Assembly (NCBI GenBank): GCA_024276655.1 | Contig: JAJRWU010000244.1 | Coordinates: 1-42,197, forward strand | DNA from: Planctomycetota bacterium | GTDB lineage: Bacteria > Planctomycetota > Planctomycetia > Pirellulales > Pirellulaceae | Direction: 5' to 3' | DNA: 42,197 nt | Part shown: positions 1-8,297 of the stretch, piece by piece | How the letters are laid out: every line of letters begins with the position of its first letter | Position numbering within the stretch: the stretch's first letter is position 1 | Program-made: the position numbers and the translations under genes | The notes under the pieces: model-generated | What the model saw: only the letters and a program-made list of their open reading frames with translations | What the model was told of the DNA's origin: nothing | Databases searched by the model: none

Positions 1-1214
1 GCCTTCTTTTTTGTTCTGCCGGCGCCCTCGCCTGACCGTTTGCCCTCGGCCGTGCGTTTCTTGGTCGAGCTGCGTTTGCCTTTCGCCGCCCGCTTCGTTG
101 TTTTGGCTTCGCCAGACTCGACCGACAAATCGTCGTTGCCGGCGGCGCGGTAGCGATGTTTTTGTCGCTCCCGACGCACGCGTTTCTTTTTGCCGGGACG
201 CGGCGTTGCCGGTTCATCATCGTAGGCCAAGACGGTCGCCTGCCGGACGCCCGTCTTTGGCAGCCGCGACGTTTTCTCCTGCGGCGGTTTTCCTTGTTGG
301 ACACGGCCCTGCGAAGGACGGCCCTGCGAAGGACGGGTTTGCGCCGAACGCCCCTGCGTGGCGCGGCCGTGCGTGGCGCGTGTTTGCGCCGCGCGTGTTT
401 TTCTTTGGCGATTGCTCGATTCGCGCGACAGAGTTGAACCGCCGCGCAGCAACGATTTCAGCTGCCGAACCTCGCGGCCTTCCAATTCACGGAAGGCGCC
501 GGGCGGCATGTCTCCGAGACGCAAAGGGCCGATCGCGACGCGCGTCAGCTTGATCACTTTATGCCCCAAACGGGCCAGCATGCGGCGGATTTCGCGGTTC
601 CTTCCCTCGCTCAGAATGATTTCCAGCAAGGTGCTGTTTTTCAGTCGCCGCTTCACTCGCAAATGCTCGACCCGCACAAACGCCTCGGCAAGGTGAATGC
701 CGTCGCGCAACTTCTTCAGGTCTTCGCGGGCCGGCCTCCCCACGACCTCCACATGATAAACTTTTTCAATTCCATACCGAGGGTGCGCGATCCGGTTGGC
801 CAATTCGCCGTCGTTGGTGAGCAGAATCAAACCGGCGCTGGAGCGGTCCAGACGCCCCACCGTAAACAGACGTTGCTTGTCGGGCGCGAGGTCGACCACT
901 CGCGCCCGCCCTGAAGGATCGCTATTGGTGGAAACCACGCCCGGTGGTTTGTTGACCAAGTAATAGACCTTGGGCTCCAGCCGCAAAACCTGGCCATCGA
1001 GGCGGATCTCTTGCGTTTGAGGGTCGGCCTTGGCGCCCAGTTCATTGACCACCTTGCGGTCGACCTCAACGCGTCCCTGAACAATCAGTTCCTCACACTC
1101 GCGGCGGCTGCCCAAACCCGCCGCCGCCAGCAATTTTTGCAATCGCTCGTCAGACGACTTCTCGGCGGGAGTTTTCCGCGTCGGTTTTGTTTTCTTCGAG
1201 GATTTTCGAGGCAT
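1..1214 (-). CDS. rluB: 23S rRNA pseudouridine synthase, RluB/RsuA family, long basic C-terminal tail (3' end off the window)
   Basis: The enzyme converts a uridine of 23S (or 16S) rRNA to pseudouridine in the cytoplasm. The frame reads from an ATG at 1214 through the left edge without a stop (at least 404 residues). After a Lys-rich start, residues 23-70 form an S4 RNA-binding domain (ERLQKLLAAAGLGSRRECEE). The catalytic loop GRLDRSSAGLILLTNDG places the catalytic Asp at 123, and EGRNREIRRML is the family's C-terminal motif. The conserved core ends near residue 250. It is followed by a Lys/Arg/Gln/Thr-rich tail of more than 150 residues with short repeats (PSQGR twice), far longer than in E. 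coli RluB. Tails of this kind probably bind RNA; that is inference. RluB is the best guess within the RsuA/RluB/E/F group; the exact target uridine cannot be read from sequence. Confidence 0.88.
   Translation of the reverse strand, partial: MPRKSSKKTKPTRKTPAEKSSDERLQKLLAAAGLGSRRECEELIVQGRVEVDRKVVNELGAKADPQTQEIRLDGQVLRLEPKVYYLVNKPPGVVSTNSDPSGRARVVDLAPDKQRLFTVGRLDRSSAGLILLTNDGELANRIAHPRYGIEKVYHVEVVGRPAREDLKKLRDGIHLAEAFVRVEHLRVKRRLKNSTLLEIILSEGRNREIRRMLARLGHKVIKLTRVAIGPLRLGDMPPGAFRELEGREVRQLKSLLRGGSTLSRESSNRQRKTRAAQTRATHGRATQGRSAQTRPSQGRPSQGRVQQGKPPQEKTSRLPKTGVRQATVLAYDDEPATPRPGKKKRVRRERQKHRYRAAGNDDLSVESGEAKTTKRAAKGKRSSTKKRTAEGKRSGEGAGRTKKK
305..334 (-). repeat. 15-bp tandem repeat (2 copies) in the pseudouridine synthase tail
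   Basis: GGCCCTGCGAAGGAC occurs twice in perfect tandem. It keeps frame and encodes the repeated PSQGR pentapeptide of the basic tail. Degenerate copies continue to about 385. Confidence 0.85.
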
Positions 1215-1325
1215 GGTGTTTTCGCAGGGTTTCGTCACGCGCCGACGGCTTCAGCACGCCGTCGAACGAACAAGGAGCATCGCCTTTCGCTCAGCGAAAA
1301 GCGACAATAAAAAATCGCACAGTCT

Positions 1326-1697
1326 TTAGACGTCGGAATGTTCGACGCGGCCACGCGGCCGATTTTTCGCGTCCACCATAATCAGGCGAGGCTCATGCTG
1401 GGAAATCTCTTCTTTATGGTATTGGGCATAGCTCGCGATGATGACCACATCACCCTTGTGCATGAGGTGCGCCGCGGCGCCGTTGATGCAGATCACGCCG
1501 CTTTCTGAAACGCCGGAAATCGCATAGGTGTTCAGACGCGAACCGTTGGTCACGTTATAGATTTCGACCTGCTCAAACTCAACAATATCAGCCGCCGCCA
1601 TGAGGGTTGCGTCGATCGTGACACTCCCCTCATAATGCAAATCGGCCTCGGTGACCGTAGCCCGGTGGATCTTCGATTTTAACAACGTACGGATCAT
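1326..1697 (-). CDS. panD: aspartate 1-decarboxylase precursor
   Basis: PanD decarboxylates L-aspartate to beta-alanine for pantothenate and coenzyme A synthesis. It is a pyruvoyl enzyme made by self-cleavage between Gly24 and Ser25, and the cleavage site HYEGSVTID is present. Other active-site residues are in place: Lys9, His11, Tyr22, Arg54, Tyr58 and Asn72 (ING). The length (123 residues) is normal and the N-terminus [16 protein letters not shown] is canonical, fixing the ATG start at 1697; a purine-rich AGAGAG lies just upstream. It stops with TAA. It is probably transcribed alone; two imperfect copies of a 17-bp sequence lie just upstream (1707-1740). No other pan gene is adjacent, although a PanF-like transporter lies 28 kb away. 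Confidence 0.97.
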   Translation of the reverse strand: MIRTLLKSKIHRATVTEADLHYEGSVTIDATLMAAADIVEFEQVEIYNVTNGSRLNTYAISGVSESGVICINGAAAHLMHKGDVVIIASYAQYHKEEISQHEPRLIMVDAKNRPRGRVEHSDV

Positions 1698-2194
1698 GCT
1701 CTCTGAATTCCCAAACGCACTCTATTCCCAAACGTACAAAGTCGTTCAACGGGCCTAAGACGTATCTTCTAAAAAGGTTACGGGCGCCATGGCCGACTTG
1801 TCCAGCGGTACGAGCGCCAGCAGACCAGGATTAGCACCCCGTGTCGTAATGGGCGTGAGCGGTTCGGCCTTTCGGCCGCGAGTATCCTCGGAGGCGTAAC
1901 TCATGACCTTCACATCACTTACGTAATTTCTCACTGTAGCTAACGGCGCCCACTCGCGAATGAAAAACGGCGGGGAAATTAATCTGGCGTTTCTGTCGGG
2001 GGTAATCGAAGAAGACGGTTTTGCACGTTCGTAAACCGCCGCCGGCGCAACCTCGGAGCGCATGAAAACATGATAGAATGGATCGTCGTTCAAAACCTTG
2101 TTTTTGGCCGACCTCGCCGACGTCGCCGCCCATCGGCGTGCGTATCAAGGATGTTGTTTCGGTGTATCACGTGGAATGATTCAAGGTGCGGGTT
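1698..2194. other. gap between panD and the corA-like gene
   Basis: About 500 bp separate the divergently transcribed panD and corA-like gene. The gap must hold both promoters. It contains a pair of 17-bp direct repeats near panD and one weak ORF. I see no convincing RNA gene, riboswitch or terminator in it. Confidence 0.5.
1755..2093 (-). CDS. uncertain small ORF, hypothetical
   Basis: A 112-codon minus-strand frame runs from a TTG at 2093 (or an ATG at about 2063) to a TAG at 1755, upstream of panD. I do not recognise the product. It has no signal peptide, membrane segment or known motif, and its composition is unremarkable. An alternative frame on the same strand (1915-2148) is also open, so either could be chance. 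Kept only as a possible gene in an otherwise empty gap. Confidence 0.22.
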   Translation of the reverse strand: MNDDPFYHVFMRSEVAPAAVYERAKPSSSITPDRNARLISPPFFIREWAPLATVRNYVSDVKVMSYASEDTRGRKAEPLTPITTRGANPGLLALVPLDKSAMAPVTFLEDTS

Positions 2195-2956
2195 ATGGAC
2201 CGGAAAATCGTCGTTCCCTCTCGCTGGCAGGTTCCGAAGTCGATTCGCGGCAGTGTTTCCGAAGTTCCAGGGTCGCAACGGGCTCTGGAGGCGGAGGGCC
2301 ACCTCCTGCTCATCTTGCACAGATTGCCGGCGGCGCAATCCGGCAGGCGCGAATTAAGAATGTTCTGGCGCAACCCCGACGGCAAATGGGAGTCGGATGA
2401 ACTGGGTTCTGGAATCGACGCCCTGCGCAAACATGTGACGGAGTTCAGGCGTCGCGTTCAAGAGATTGAAGCCATGGAGAATCGGGCGACCTCGGCCGAC
2501 GACTACTTTCGCATTCGCAGTGAAGTGGCGCCTGTTTATCGGGCGGCGAAGAATATGTCCGCCGCGATTTCCCGCGCCCTTGAGTTGTGTCCCGACGACC
2601 GCGGCTTGCTGGTCTGCCGAAACGTGGCCGCCAGCGTGGAGCGCACGTCGGAGCTTTTGAAGGACGATGCAACCTACGGCCTCGAATACACCATGACCAA
2701 ACAGGCGGAATCGCAGGCGTTGGCCAGCCGTCGCCTGAATTTAATCGCGGCGGTGTTTTTTCCGATTATGGCGTTTTCGTCGATCTTCGGCATGAATATC
2801 GATCATGGATTCGAACACCGCGCGAAGTGGGTCTTCTGGCTCTTCGTGACCGGCGGTATTACGGTCGGCCTCATGATGACGACGCTCGTCTTCAGCAGGA
2901 AAAAAATTCGCACATTACGCTCCCGCGATATTGCTCCCGAGAGAAATTACAAGTAG
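2195..2956 (+). CDS. CorA-like divalent cation transporter family protein
   Basis: The C-terminal 75 residues carry the CorA signature: a hydrophobic helix (LNLIAAVFFPIMAFSSIFGMN) ending in the GMN motif at 199-201, a short loop (IDHGFEH), and a second helix (WVFWLFVTGGITVGLMMTTLVF) followed by a basic tail. In this family GMN forms the selectivity filter of a pentameric Mg2+ or Co2+ channel in the cytoplasmic membrane. The N-terminal part (1-180) is helical and shorter than in E. coli CorA, typical of distant planctomycete members. I chose the ATG at 2195 over the GTG at 2186 because AAGG lies about 8 bp before the ATG. The MPE loop residues usual after GMN are not conserved, so the ion is uncertain. 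It converges with the sulfatase gene with only 6 bp between stops. Confidence 0.75.
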   Translation: MDRKIVVPSRWQVPKSIRGSVSEVPGSQRALEAEGHLLLILHRLPAAQSGRRELRMFWRNPDGKWESDELGSGIDALRKHVTEFRRRVQEIEAMENRATSADDYFRIRSEVAPVYRAAKNMSAAISRALELCPDDRGLLVCRNVAASVERTSELLKDDATYGLEYTMTKQAESQALASRRLNLIAAVFFPIMAFSSIFGMNIDHGFEHRAKWVFWLFVTGGITVGLMMTTLVFSRKKIRTLRSRDIAPERNYK

Positions 2957-2962
2957 CCCGAT

Positions 2963-4408
2963 TCAATTCCGGCCTAAATCGTTGGTGCGAATGGCGGTGA
3001 GTTTTTCCGCCATTTTGAGGCGGAAGCGGTCGACCACCGGCTTGTATTTGGGGTTGTTCGCTAGGTTCGTGTATTGCTTCGGGTCTTGGTGCATGTCGAA
3101 CAGTTCGATGCCGCCGGAGGCGTCTTCCTTGTATTGGATGAAAGCCCATTGGTCGTCGCGGAGCAAGAATCCCTTGCGCATGGGCGCCACGCTAAAGGCG
3201 GCCTCGCGCACTTCGTACGCGGGGTTGTCGAGCATGGGGGAAATGTCCTTGCCTTGCAGACGCGCCGGAACGGCAAGTCCACAGAGTTTGGCGACCGTGG
3301 GGTAGAGGTCGAGCAGTTCGGTGAATGAATGGCAGACCGCCGGTTTTTTTCCAGGCACGCTGATGATCAGCGGCACGCCCGCCGATTCGTCGCGGAGGCT
3401 GACCTTGGCCCAAAAATCGTGTTCGCCCAAGTGGTAGCCGTGATCGCTGGTGAAAATCACGATCGTCTTTTCCTCCAGCCCCGCTTTTTTAAGCGCCGCC
3501 ATCACCTTCCCGACTTGGGCGTCCATGAAAGCCACCGCGGCGTAATAGCCGGCCATGGCTTTTTTCTGCCGCACCAAGTTCATCTACATGTTTTTACTGG
3601 TTTTGTAATTGATGCCGGCCTTGGGGATGTCGTCCCAATCACCGGGAATTTTTGCGGGCAGCACCGAACGCGCAAAAGGATACGGCGCGTGGTAGGGCCG
3701 GGGCGAGACAAAAGGCACGTGCGGCCGCACGAAACCGACGCCCAGAAAGAACGTTTCGTTTTTGTGTTGTTCGATCAACGCACACGCCTTGGCGGCGGTT
3801 TTGCCATCGGAATGGACAAGATCATCGCCATCGGCTTGCACCACCACAAACGTATTCCCGCCGACCACCGGCCGTTTGCCATCGGGGTTCCGCTCCAGCG
3901 TTTCGCCCAGACCGGGGGCTTTCCATTCGGGACCAGGGCTATTGAAGCGTTCGGTCCAAGAGATGGGGTCGTCGGCGCCATCGGAGCCGGCCTCAATGCC
4001 GCCCGGCACGCCCATGTGATAAATCTTGCTGACGCGCGCAGTGTAGTAACCCGCATTCTTGAAATGCTGCGGCCACGTGGCCCGCTCGCCAATGGCGGGC
4101 CGTGGGCTGACATACCCCAACACGCCGGTGGCGTGAGGGTAATAGCCCGAAAGGAACGAAGCCCGGGAAGGGCCGCAATAGGTTCCTTGGCAATAAGCGC
4201 GCGTGAATCGGACGCCGCGCTGCGCGATGCGGTCGATATTCGGCGTCTGGCAGACGGTGTTTCCGTAGCAGGAAAGCGCCGTCGGGGTGAGGTCATCGGA
4301 AATGATGAACAGCACGTTGTACTTTTGTTCGGCGGCCGTCGCTTGGCCGACAAACGGGAGCAGTCCCCACAGCGTGCAAAAGATCGCGAAAGAACGAAGG
4401 GCTATCAT
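2963..4408 (-). pseudogene. iduronate-2-sulfatase-like sulfatase, interrupted by an in-frame TAG at 3584-3586
   Basis: Exported sulfatase that would remove sulfate esters from polysaccharides, an abundant class in planctomycetes. The ATG at 4408 gives a signal peptide (MIALRSFAIFCTLWGLLPFV..ATAA). The metal-binding DD is at 38-39. CGPSR places the Cys78 that the maturase converts to formylglycine, and the rest of the active site (SDHGYHLGEHDFW) lies in the second half. Codon 275 is TAG; the frame then continues for 206 codons of normal sulfatase sequence (AMAGYYAAVAFMDAQVGKV) to TGA at 2963. No frameshift is involved. The truncated product would lack half the metal site. It is therefore a recent pseudogene, a sequencing error or a readthrough gene. 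The longer frame to 4534 is rejected because it puts 42 hydrophilic residues before the signal peptide. Confidence 0.85.
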
Positions 4409-4520
4409 GATGTTTCTCGACGGGTGTTCAGCAGGTGGAAATCCGAAACCATTCACGGGTTTGGCGCCGGCGCGACGAACTTCCATTCTATACCGCTCAC
4501 GGTTGAAAATGTCGCATTCT

Positions 4521-4608
4521 TCGTTTAACGGCAAGCCGACTGCGTTTTGCGTCCACGCGTTCGAGTAAGACAGAAAAACGCAGTCGCCTTCGGCTTGCCG
4601 TTAAACGA
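4521..4608. repeat. long imperfect inverted repeat upstream of the sulfatase
   Basis: The arms at 4521-4548 and 4575-4608 are complementary: TCGTTTAACGGCAAGCCGA plus CTGCGTTTT, with a 6-nt bulge in the right arm, around a 26-nt loop. It sits about 110 bp before the sulfatase start and about 75 bp past the end of the sulP terminator element. It could be a small palindromic mobile-type repeat, or a structured leader or terminator. Confidence 0.75.
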
Positions 4609-4660
4609 GCCATTACGAGCCGTGTGAAGTATAGAAGCCGCCTCACGGCTTCGGAACAGT

Positions 4661-4720
4661 CCTGAATTTACCTGCCGAATTAAAATCCCGGCATTTTGAA
4701 AATGCCGGGATTTTCTGAAC
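4661..4720 (-). terminator. hairpin repeat element copy 1, terminator of the dab-sulP operon
   Basis: A perfect 16-bp stem (4682-4697 with 4699-4714, AAAATCCCGGCATTTT) is flanked by A/T runs, so it can act as an intrinsic terminator in either direction. It lies 15 bp past the sulP stop. The left flank CCTGAATTTACCTGCCGAAT and the right flank CTGAACTAC match the repeat family also seen at 15568, 20129 and 26942. Confidence 0.85.
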
Positions 4721-4735
4721 TACTTCGCATGGCTG

Positions 4736-6742
4736 TCAATGGTGCACATTAACATTTTCGGTTTTTCCGAAGTGGTCGACTCGCACGACCGACACGGTTT
4801 CCACGCACGCCGTGACATGATGTTCCGGCAGGATGTCGTTGCGGAGGAAGAGCACGATCGCTTCGCAGACCTCCGGCGTGGCCACGACTTCAATTCGCAC
4901 GACGTCGCTCAATTCCGTTTGACCATTTTCTAGTTGCCGCCGCCCTGCTCCCGAACAGGGCTGCACCGTAAACCCGGTGGCGCCGCATTGGACGAACGCT
5001 TCTTCGAGTCGGCGTTCCAATGTTTCGGCCGCCACGATCGTGATCCGGCGAACCGACGCCAAACCCCGTTTTCTTGCGGCGTGGGCGTCGAGCGAAAACG
5101 GTTGCAGCGTTTCGAGGCCGCGCACTTCAAACGTCAGCCCTTCTCGTTCAAAGTCGCGCTCCATTTCCTCAAGTTTTTCGATCACGCTGTGGTCGACCAG
5201 GTTGGTGTCTGACAGATCAACAATCAGGTTGCGATGCTGCACCAAGCCGACTTGTTCGATCTGTTTCCGGAAGGGAATCCAATTACTAAACACGGCGGAT
5301 TCGTGCGCCAGAATAAGGCTGGTTTTGGCGTCTAGTTCTTGCACTTCGAGGTACGGCTTGAAGAGCGATTTCAGCGAAACGCCGTTGACCATATGAATGA
5401 TCATTTTCAAGATGATGCCGGCCGCCACGCCAACCAACAGATCGGTCGCGAGAACGACCACCAGCGTCGTGACAAAAATCGCCAGTTGTTCCTTGCCGAC
5501 GCGAAAAACGTGCAGGAATTCCTTGGGGTGCGCCAGCCGGTAACCGGTGAACACCAGCATGGCGGCCAATGCCGCCAGGGGGATTTTATGCAGAACGGTG
5601 GGAATCAAGGCCACGCACAACAACAGAAAGAAGCCATGCCACAGATCGGCAAAACGGGTGCGGGCGCCGTTGTCGATATTGGCCCTACTGCGCACGATTT
5701 CGGAGATCATCGGCAAACCGCCCACGAAAGCCGCCGCCAAGTTCGCGATGCCGACCGCCAGCACGTCGCGGTCCATGTTGGTTTTTCGTTTCCAGGGGTC
5801 GAGCAGATCGACCGCCTTGGCGCTGAGCACCGATTCGAGCGTGCCGATAATGAAGAACATCATCACCCATTTCCAGGCTTTCATTTCCCGCAGCGCGGAA
5901 AACTCGGGGAAGGTGATTCTGTCGAACATGCCGAAAACGTGGTCAGGCATGTCGACCAGGAATTGATCGCCGATTTGATACTTATGGCCCTGCATCACAT
6001 AAGAATGCTCGTGCAGCAGGTCGAACCCCATGCCCATCGGCACGGCGACCAGCAGCACGACCATCGGCGAAGGGATAACCTTCAAAAACGCGAATCGCTT
6101 CCCCACCAACGGCCAGAGAAACATGATCAGTAAACTGACCACGCCAATCGCGGCAATGGCCGGGTTGGCTTCCGCGACGTATTTCGGAAATTCCTGGAGC
6201 ATTTCCAGCGGCTCGCCCTTGGCGGAAACACCCAGCGCAACGGGGAACTGCTTGATGATGATAATCACGCCGATCGCGGCCAACATGCCGTGCACGGCCG
6301 AGAGCGGAAAAAACTCACCTAAAATGCCGGCTCGGAACAGACCGAAGAGAATTTGCAGCACCGCCGCGGCCACGCCCACCGCCAACGCCGCCTGATATGC
6401 GGCAATGTCGGCGGCGTCCCAGCCGCCGTCCATGCCGTTGCCGCCAAAATCTTCGATGCAGCCGATCGCGATCACAATCAGCCCGGCCGCCGGCCCCTTG
6501 ATCGTGAGTTCGCTATTGCTGATGAAGGTCGTCAAAATAGCGCCGATGATGGCCGTGAAAATACCCGCGATTGGCGGATAACCACACGCCAGCGAAATGC
6601 CCAAACAGAGCGGCAACGCGATCAGAAATACCAGAAACCCTGAAAGCAAATCTTGTTTCAGGTAGGTCACGAAGCCCGACATATCTCCCTTGGGGATTTC
6701 ATCGGACTGCTTGTCTTTCGGTGTTGCACTATCGTTCGGCAT
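4736..6742 (-). CDS. SulP-family (BicA-like) anion transporter fused to STAS and PII-like domains
   Basis: Predicted sodium- or proton-coupled bicarbonate (or sulfate) importer in the cytoplasmic membrane. Residues 22-455 form the SulP transmembrane core ([10 protein letters not shown]-type start, [47 protein letters not shown]). Residues 465-560 are a STAS domain ([20 protein letters not shown]). Residues 565-656 resemble SbtB/PII-like proteins: [19 protein letters not shown], then [17 protein letters not shown], then [15 protein letters not shown] and [11 protein letters not shown], in the beta-alpha-beta order of PII. SbtB-type proteins bind adenine nucleotides and gate bicarbonate uptake, so this transporter may carry its own sensor. 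GGAGAG lies 7 nt before the ATG. It is the last gene of the dab operon, 58 bp after dabB2. The bicarbonate role is inferred from the neighbours. Confidence 0.88.
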   Translation of the reverse strand: MPNDSATPKDKQSDEIPKGDMSGFVTYLKQDLLSGFLVFLIALPLCLGISLACGYPPIAGIFTAIIGAILTTFISNSELTIKGPAAGLIVIAIGCIEDFGGNGMDGGWDAADIAAYQAALAVGVAAAVLQILFGLFRAGILGEFFPLSAVHGMLAAIGVIIIIKQFPVALGVSAKGEPLEMLQEFPKYVAEANPAIAAIGVVSLLIMFLWPLVGKRFAFLKVIPSPMVVLLVAVPMGMGFDLLHEHSYVMQGHKYQIGDQFLVDMPDHVFGMFDRITFPEFSALREMKAWKWVMMFFIIGTLESVLSAKAVDLLDPWKRKTNMDRDVLAVGIANLAAAFVGGLPMISEIVRSRANIDNGARTRFADLWHGFFLLLCVALIPTVLHKIPLAALAAMLVFTGYRLAHPKEFLHVFRVGKEQLAIFVTTLVVVLATDLLVGVAAGIILKMIIHMVNGVSLKSLFKPYLEVQELDAKTSLILAHESAVFSNWIPFRKQIEQVGLVQHRNLIVDLSDTNLVDHSVIEKLEEMERDFEREGLTFEVRGLETLQPFSLDAHAARKRGLASVRRITIVAAETLERRLEEAFVQCGATGFTVQPCSGAGRRQLENGQTELSDVVRIEVVATPEVCEAIVLFLRNDILPEHHVTACVETVSVVRVDHFGKTENVNVHH

Positions 6743-6800
6743 TACTGATCTCTCCGCACATTTTTGTATTTAAGAGGATGTATTTTCGTAGACGCCAATT

Positions 6801-8297
6801 TCAGGGGCGCGTTTGTTCAGGGGCCGTTTCCAGAGCGATGGTCGGTCGTTGCGGAAACCACGAAACCGCGGCGTGTTCAACACTCGCCTCCGTCGGGGCG
6901 TCGCCGCGGCGGCGCATGAGTTCAACCGCCGCGTGGTAGCGCGAAGCGACGCCCGGTTGCGGAACCAAGCCGCCGCCGATAATCAATGCGGCCAGAATCA
7001 GCACCGCAATACGCTCCACCGGCCGCACCGACAAAGAAAGCGGCGCGGTATGGACCGCCCCGGTAAAGATGCGGAAATAGACCCACATCACGGCGATGCC
7101 GTTCAGGGCGGCGGCCAGCACGACCGCAAAGCCGACCAACGGATAGACCCCCACCGCGCCTTCGACCAACAATTCCGCGCCAATGAAGCCGATCGTGCCT
7201 GGAAAACCGATCGAAGCCAAGCCCGTTATCAGGAATAACACGGCCAATGTCGGCGAGTGATCGTACAGACCAAGAAAGCGTTTGAGCGATATTTTTCCCA
7301 TCCGCGCTTCGACGCATCGCAACGACAAACCGAACCCGCCCAGCGATAGCCCCACCGACAACCACACGCAAAGCGCGCCGGTGAGTCCGATCGGAGTGAC
7401 TAATTCCAGGCCGACGAGCACCAAGGAGGAGTGGCTCAGAAAGAGGTAACAATAGAAGCGTCGGGCGTCGGTCTGGACGAGAGCCATTCCCGCCGCATAG
7501 ACCGCCGTGATCAACGACACAATGGCAATGCTATGCAGCGCCCAGGAAGGCGCGATCGGCAGCACGATTCTCATCACGACATACGCACCGGTCATTGGCG
7601 CCACATAAAGCAGCGCGGTGCCGAAGGTTGCTTTTTCAAAGAGGTCGGTCATCCAACAATGAACCGGCACGATTCCGCTGCGCAGCAGCGCCGCGGCGGT
7701 CAGCATGGCGCCGGCCAATAGCGTCGTGATCGCGACGGCTTCACCAGGCCCCGGCGCCGCGGCGGGCGAGAGCAACCAGCCGCCTGTGAGCAACAGCACG
7801 AAGAGCCCCATGTGCCAGGAGTACACTCGCGTGGAATGGCCGCGCGAACGCATTTCGATCCAGGGCGGCACGGTGGCCACGGCCATTAACGCGATGATAA
7901 CCGAGGGCTCCCGGCAACTGAGTGTCGCGAGCAAGATCGCTTCGGAGAAGAGCGCCCAAGCGAAGGAAAATCGATTCAATTTGGTTCGCAAGGTCGACAT
8001 GACCGTCATCAGGTAGAGCAGAGCGGCCAACGGCAGCAACGGCGCGCTGAGTTCGTCGACCACGAACAAATGCTGGTGCAAAACGACTCCGAACAGATCC
8101 CATTGGTCGTACGCTTCAAAGGCATGGAGAACGCCGAAGTCGATCCATTCCCCAACCGCGCAGAACAACGTGAGCCCACACAACACGATGCAATGCCGAT
8201 ACGCCGCCTCCCGGCTTTTCAGCAGCCCCAGGTAGACCGCGCCCAATAATGGAATCAATACGGAAAGTTCTAGCCAGGGCAGATGCAAATGTGGCAT
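6801..8297 (-). CDS. second DabB-like proton-transporting membrane subunit (NuoM-like), degenerate channel residues
   Basis: A 498-residue polytopic membrane protein of the antiporter-like NuoL/M/N fold (about 13-14 helices). Its start overlaps the stop of the preceding dabB (TAATG). The segment [25 protein letters not shown] matches the NuoM TM7 region, but the proton-channel Lys is Arg206. The later QTDxKR motif reads QTDARR (Arg279). The TM5 Glu is not evident: the equivalent stretch reads [16 protein letters not shown]. It therefore looks like a structural or altered channel subunit that complements the shortened DabB. In family terms it is a proton-conducting transporter subunit. A role with DabA is inferred from operon position only. 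Confidence 0.8.
   Translation of the reverse strand: MPHLHLPWLELSVLIPLLGAVYLGLLKSREAAYRHCIVLCGLTLFCAVGEWIDFGVLHAFEAYDQWDLFGVVLHQHLFVVDELSAPLLPLAALLYLMTVMSTLRTKLNRFSFAWALFSEAILLATLSCREPSVIIALMAVATVPPWIEMRSRGHSTRVYSWHMGLFVLLLTGGWLLSPAAAPGPGEAVAITTLLAGAMLTAAALLRSGIVPVHCWMTDLFEKATFGTALLYVAPMTGAYVVMRIVLPIAPSWALHSIAIVSLITAVYAAGMALVQTDARRFYCYLFLSHSSLVLVGLELVTPIGLTGALCVWLSVGLSLGGFGLSLRCVEARMGKISLKRFLGLYDHSPTLAVLFLITGLASIGFPGTIGFIGAELLVEGAVGVYPLVGFAVVLAAALNGIAVMWVYFRIFTGAVHTAPLSLSVRPVERIAVLILAALIIGGGLVPQPGVASRYHAAVELMRRRGDAPTEASVEHAAVSWFPQRPTIALETAPEQTRP

Noticed and set aside
1281-1303. Hairpin CGCCTTTCGCTCAGCGAAAAGCG downstream of panD
   Set aside because: It has an 11-bp imperfect stem but no T run on the minus strand; could be a weak terminator, not supportable as one.
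3329-4528. A 399-codon plus-strand open frame across the sulfatase
   Set aside because: It is the antisense of the sulfatase; its His/Arg-rich product has no family features, while the minus strand shows clear sulfatase motifs.
5339-6133. A 264-codon plus-strand open frame inside sulP
   Set aside because: Antisense of conserved SulP membrane helices; composition (Gln/His/Arg-rich) is typical of a shadow frame.
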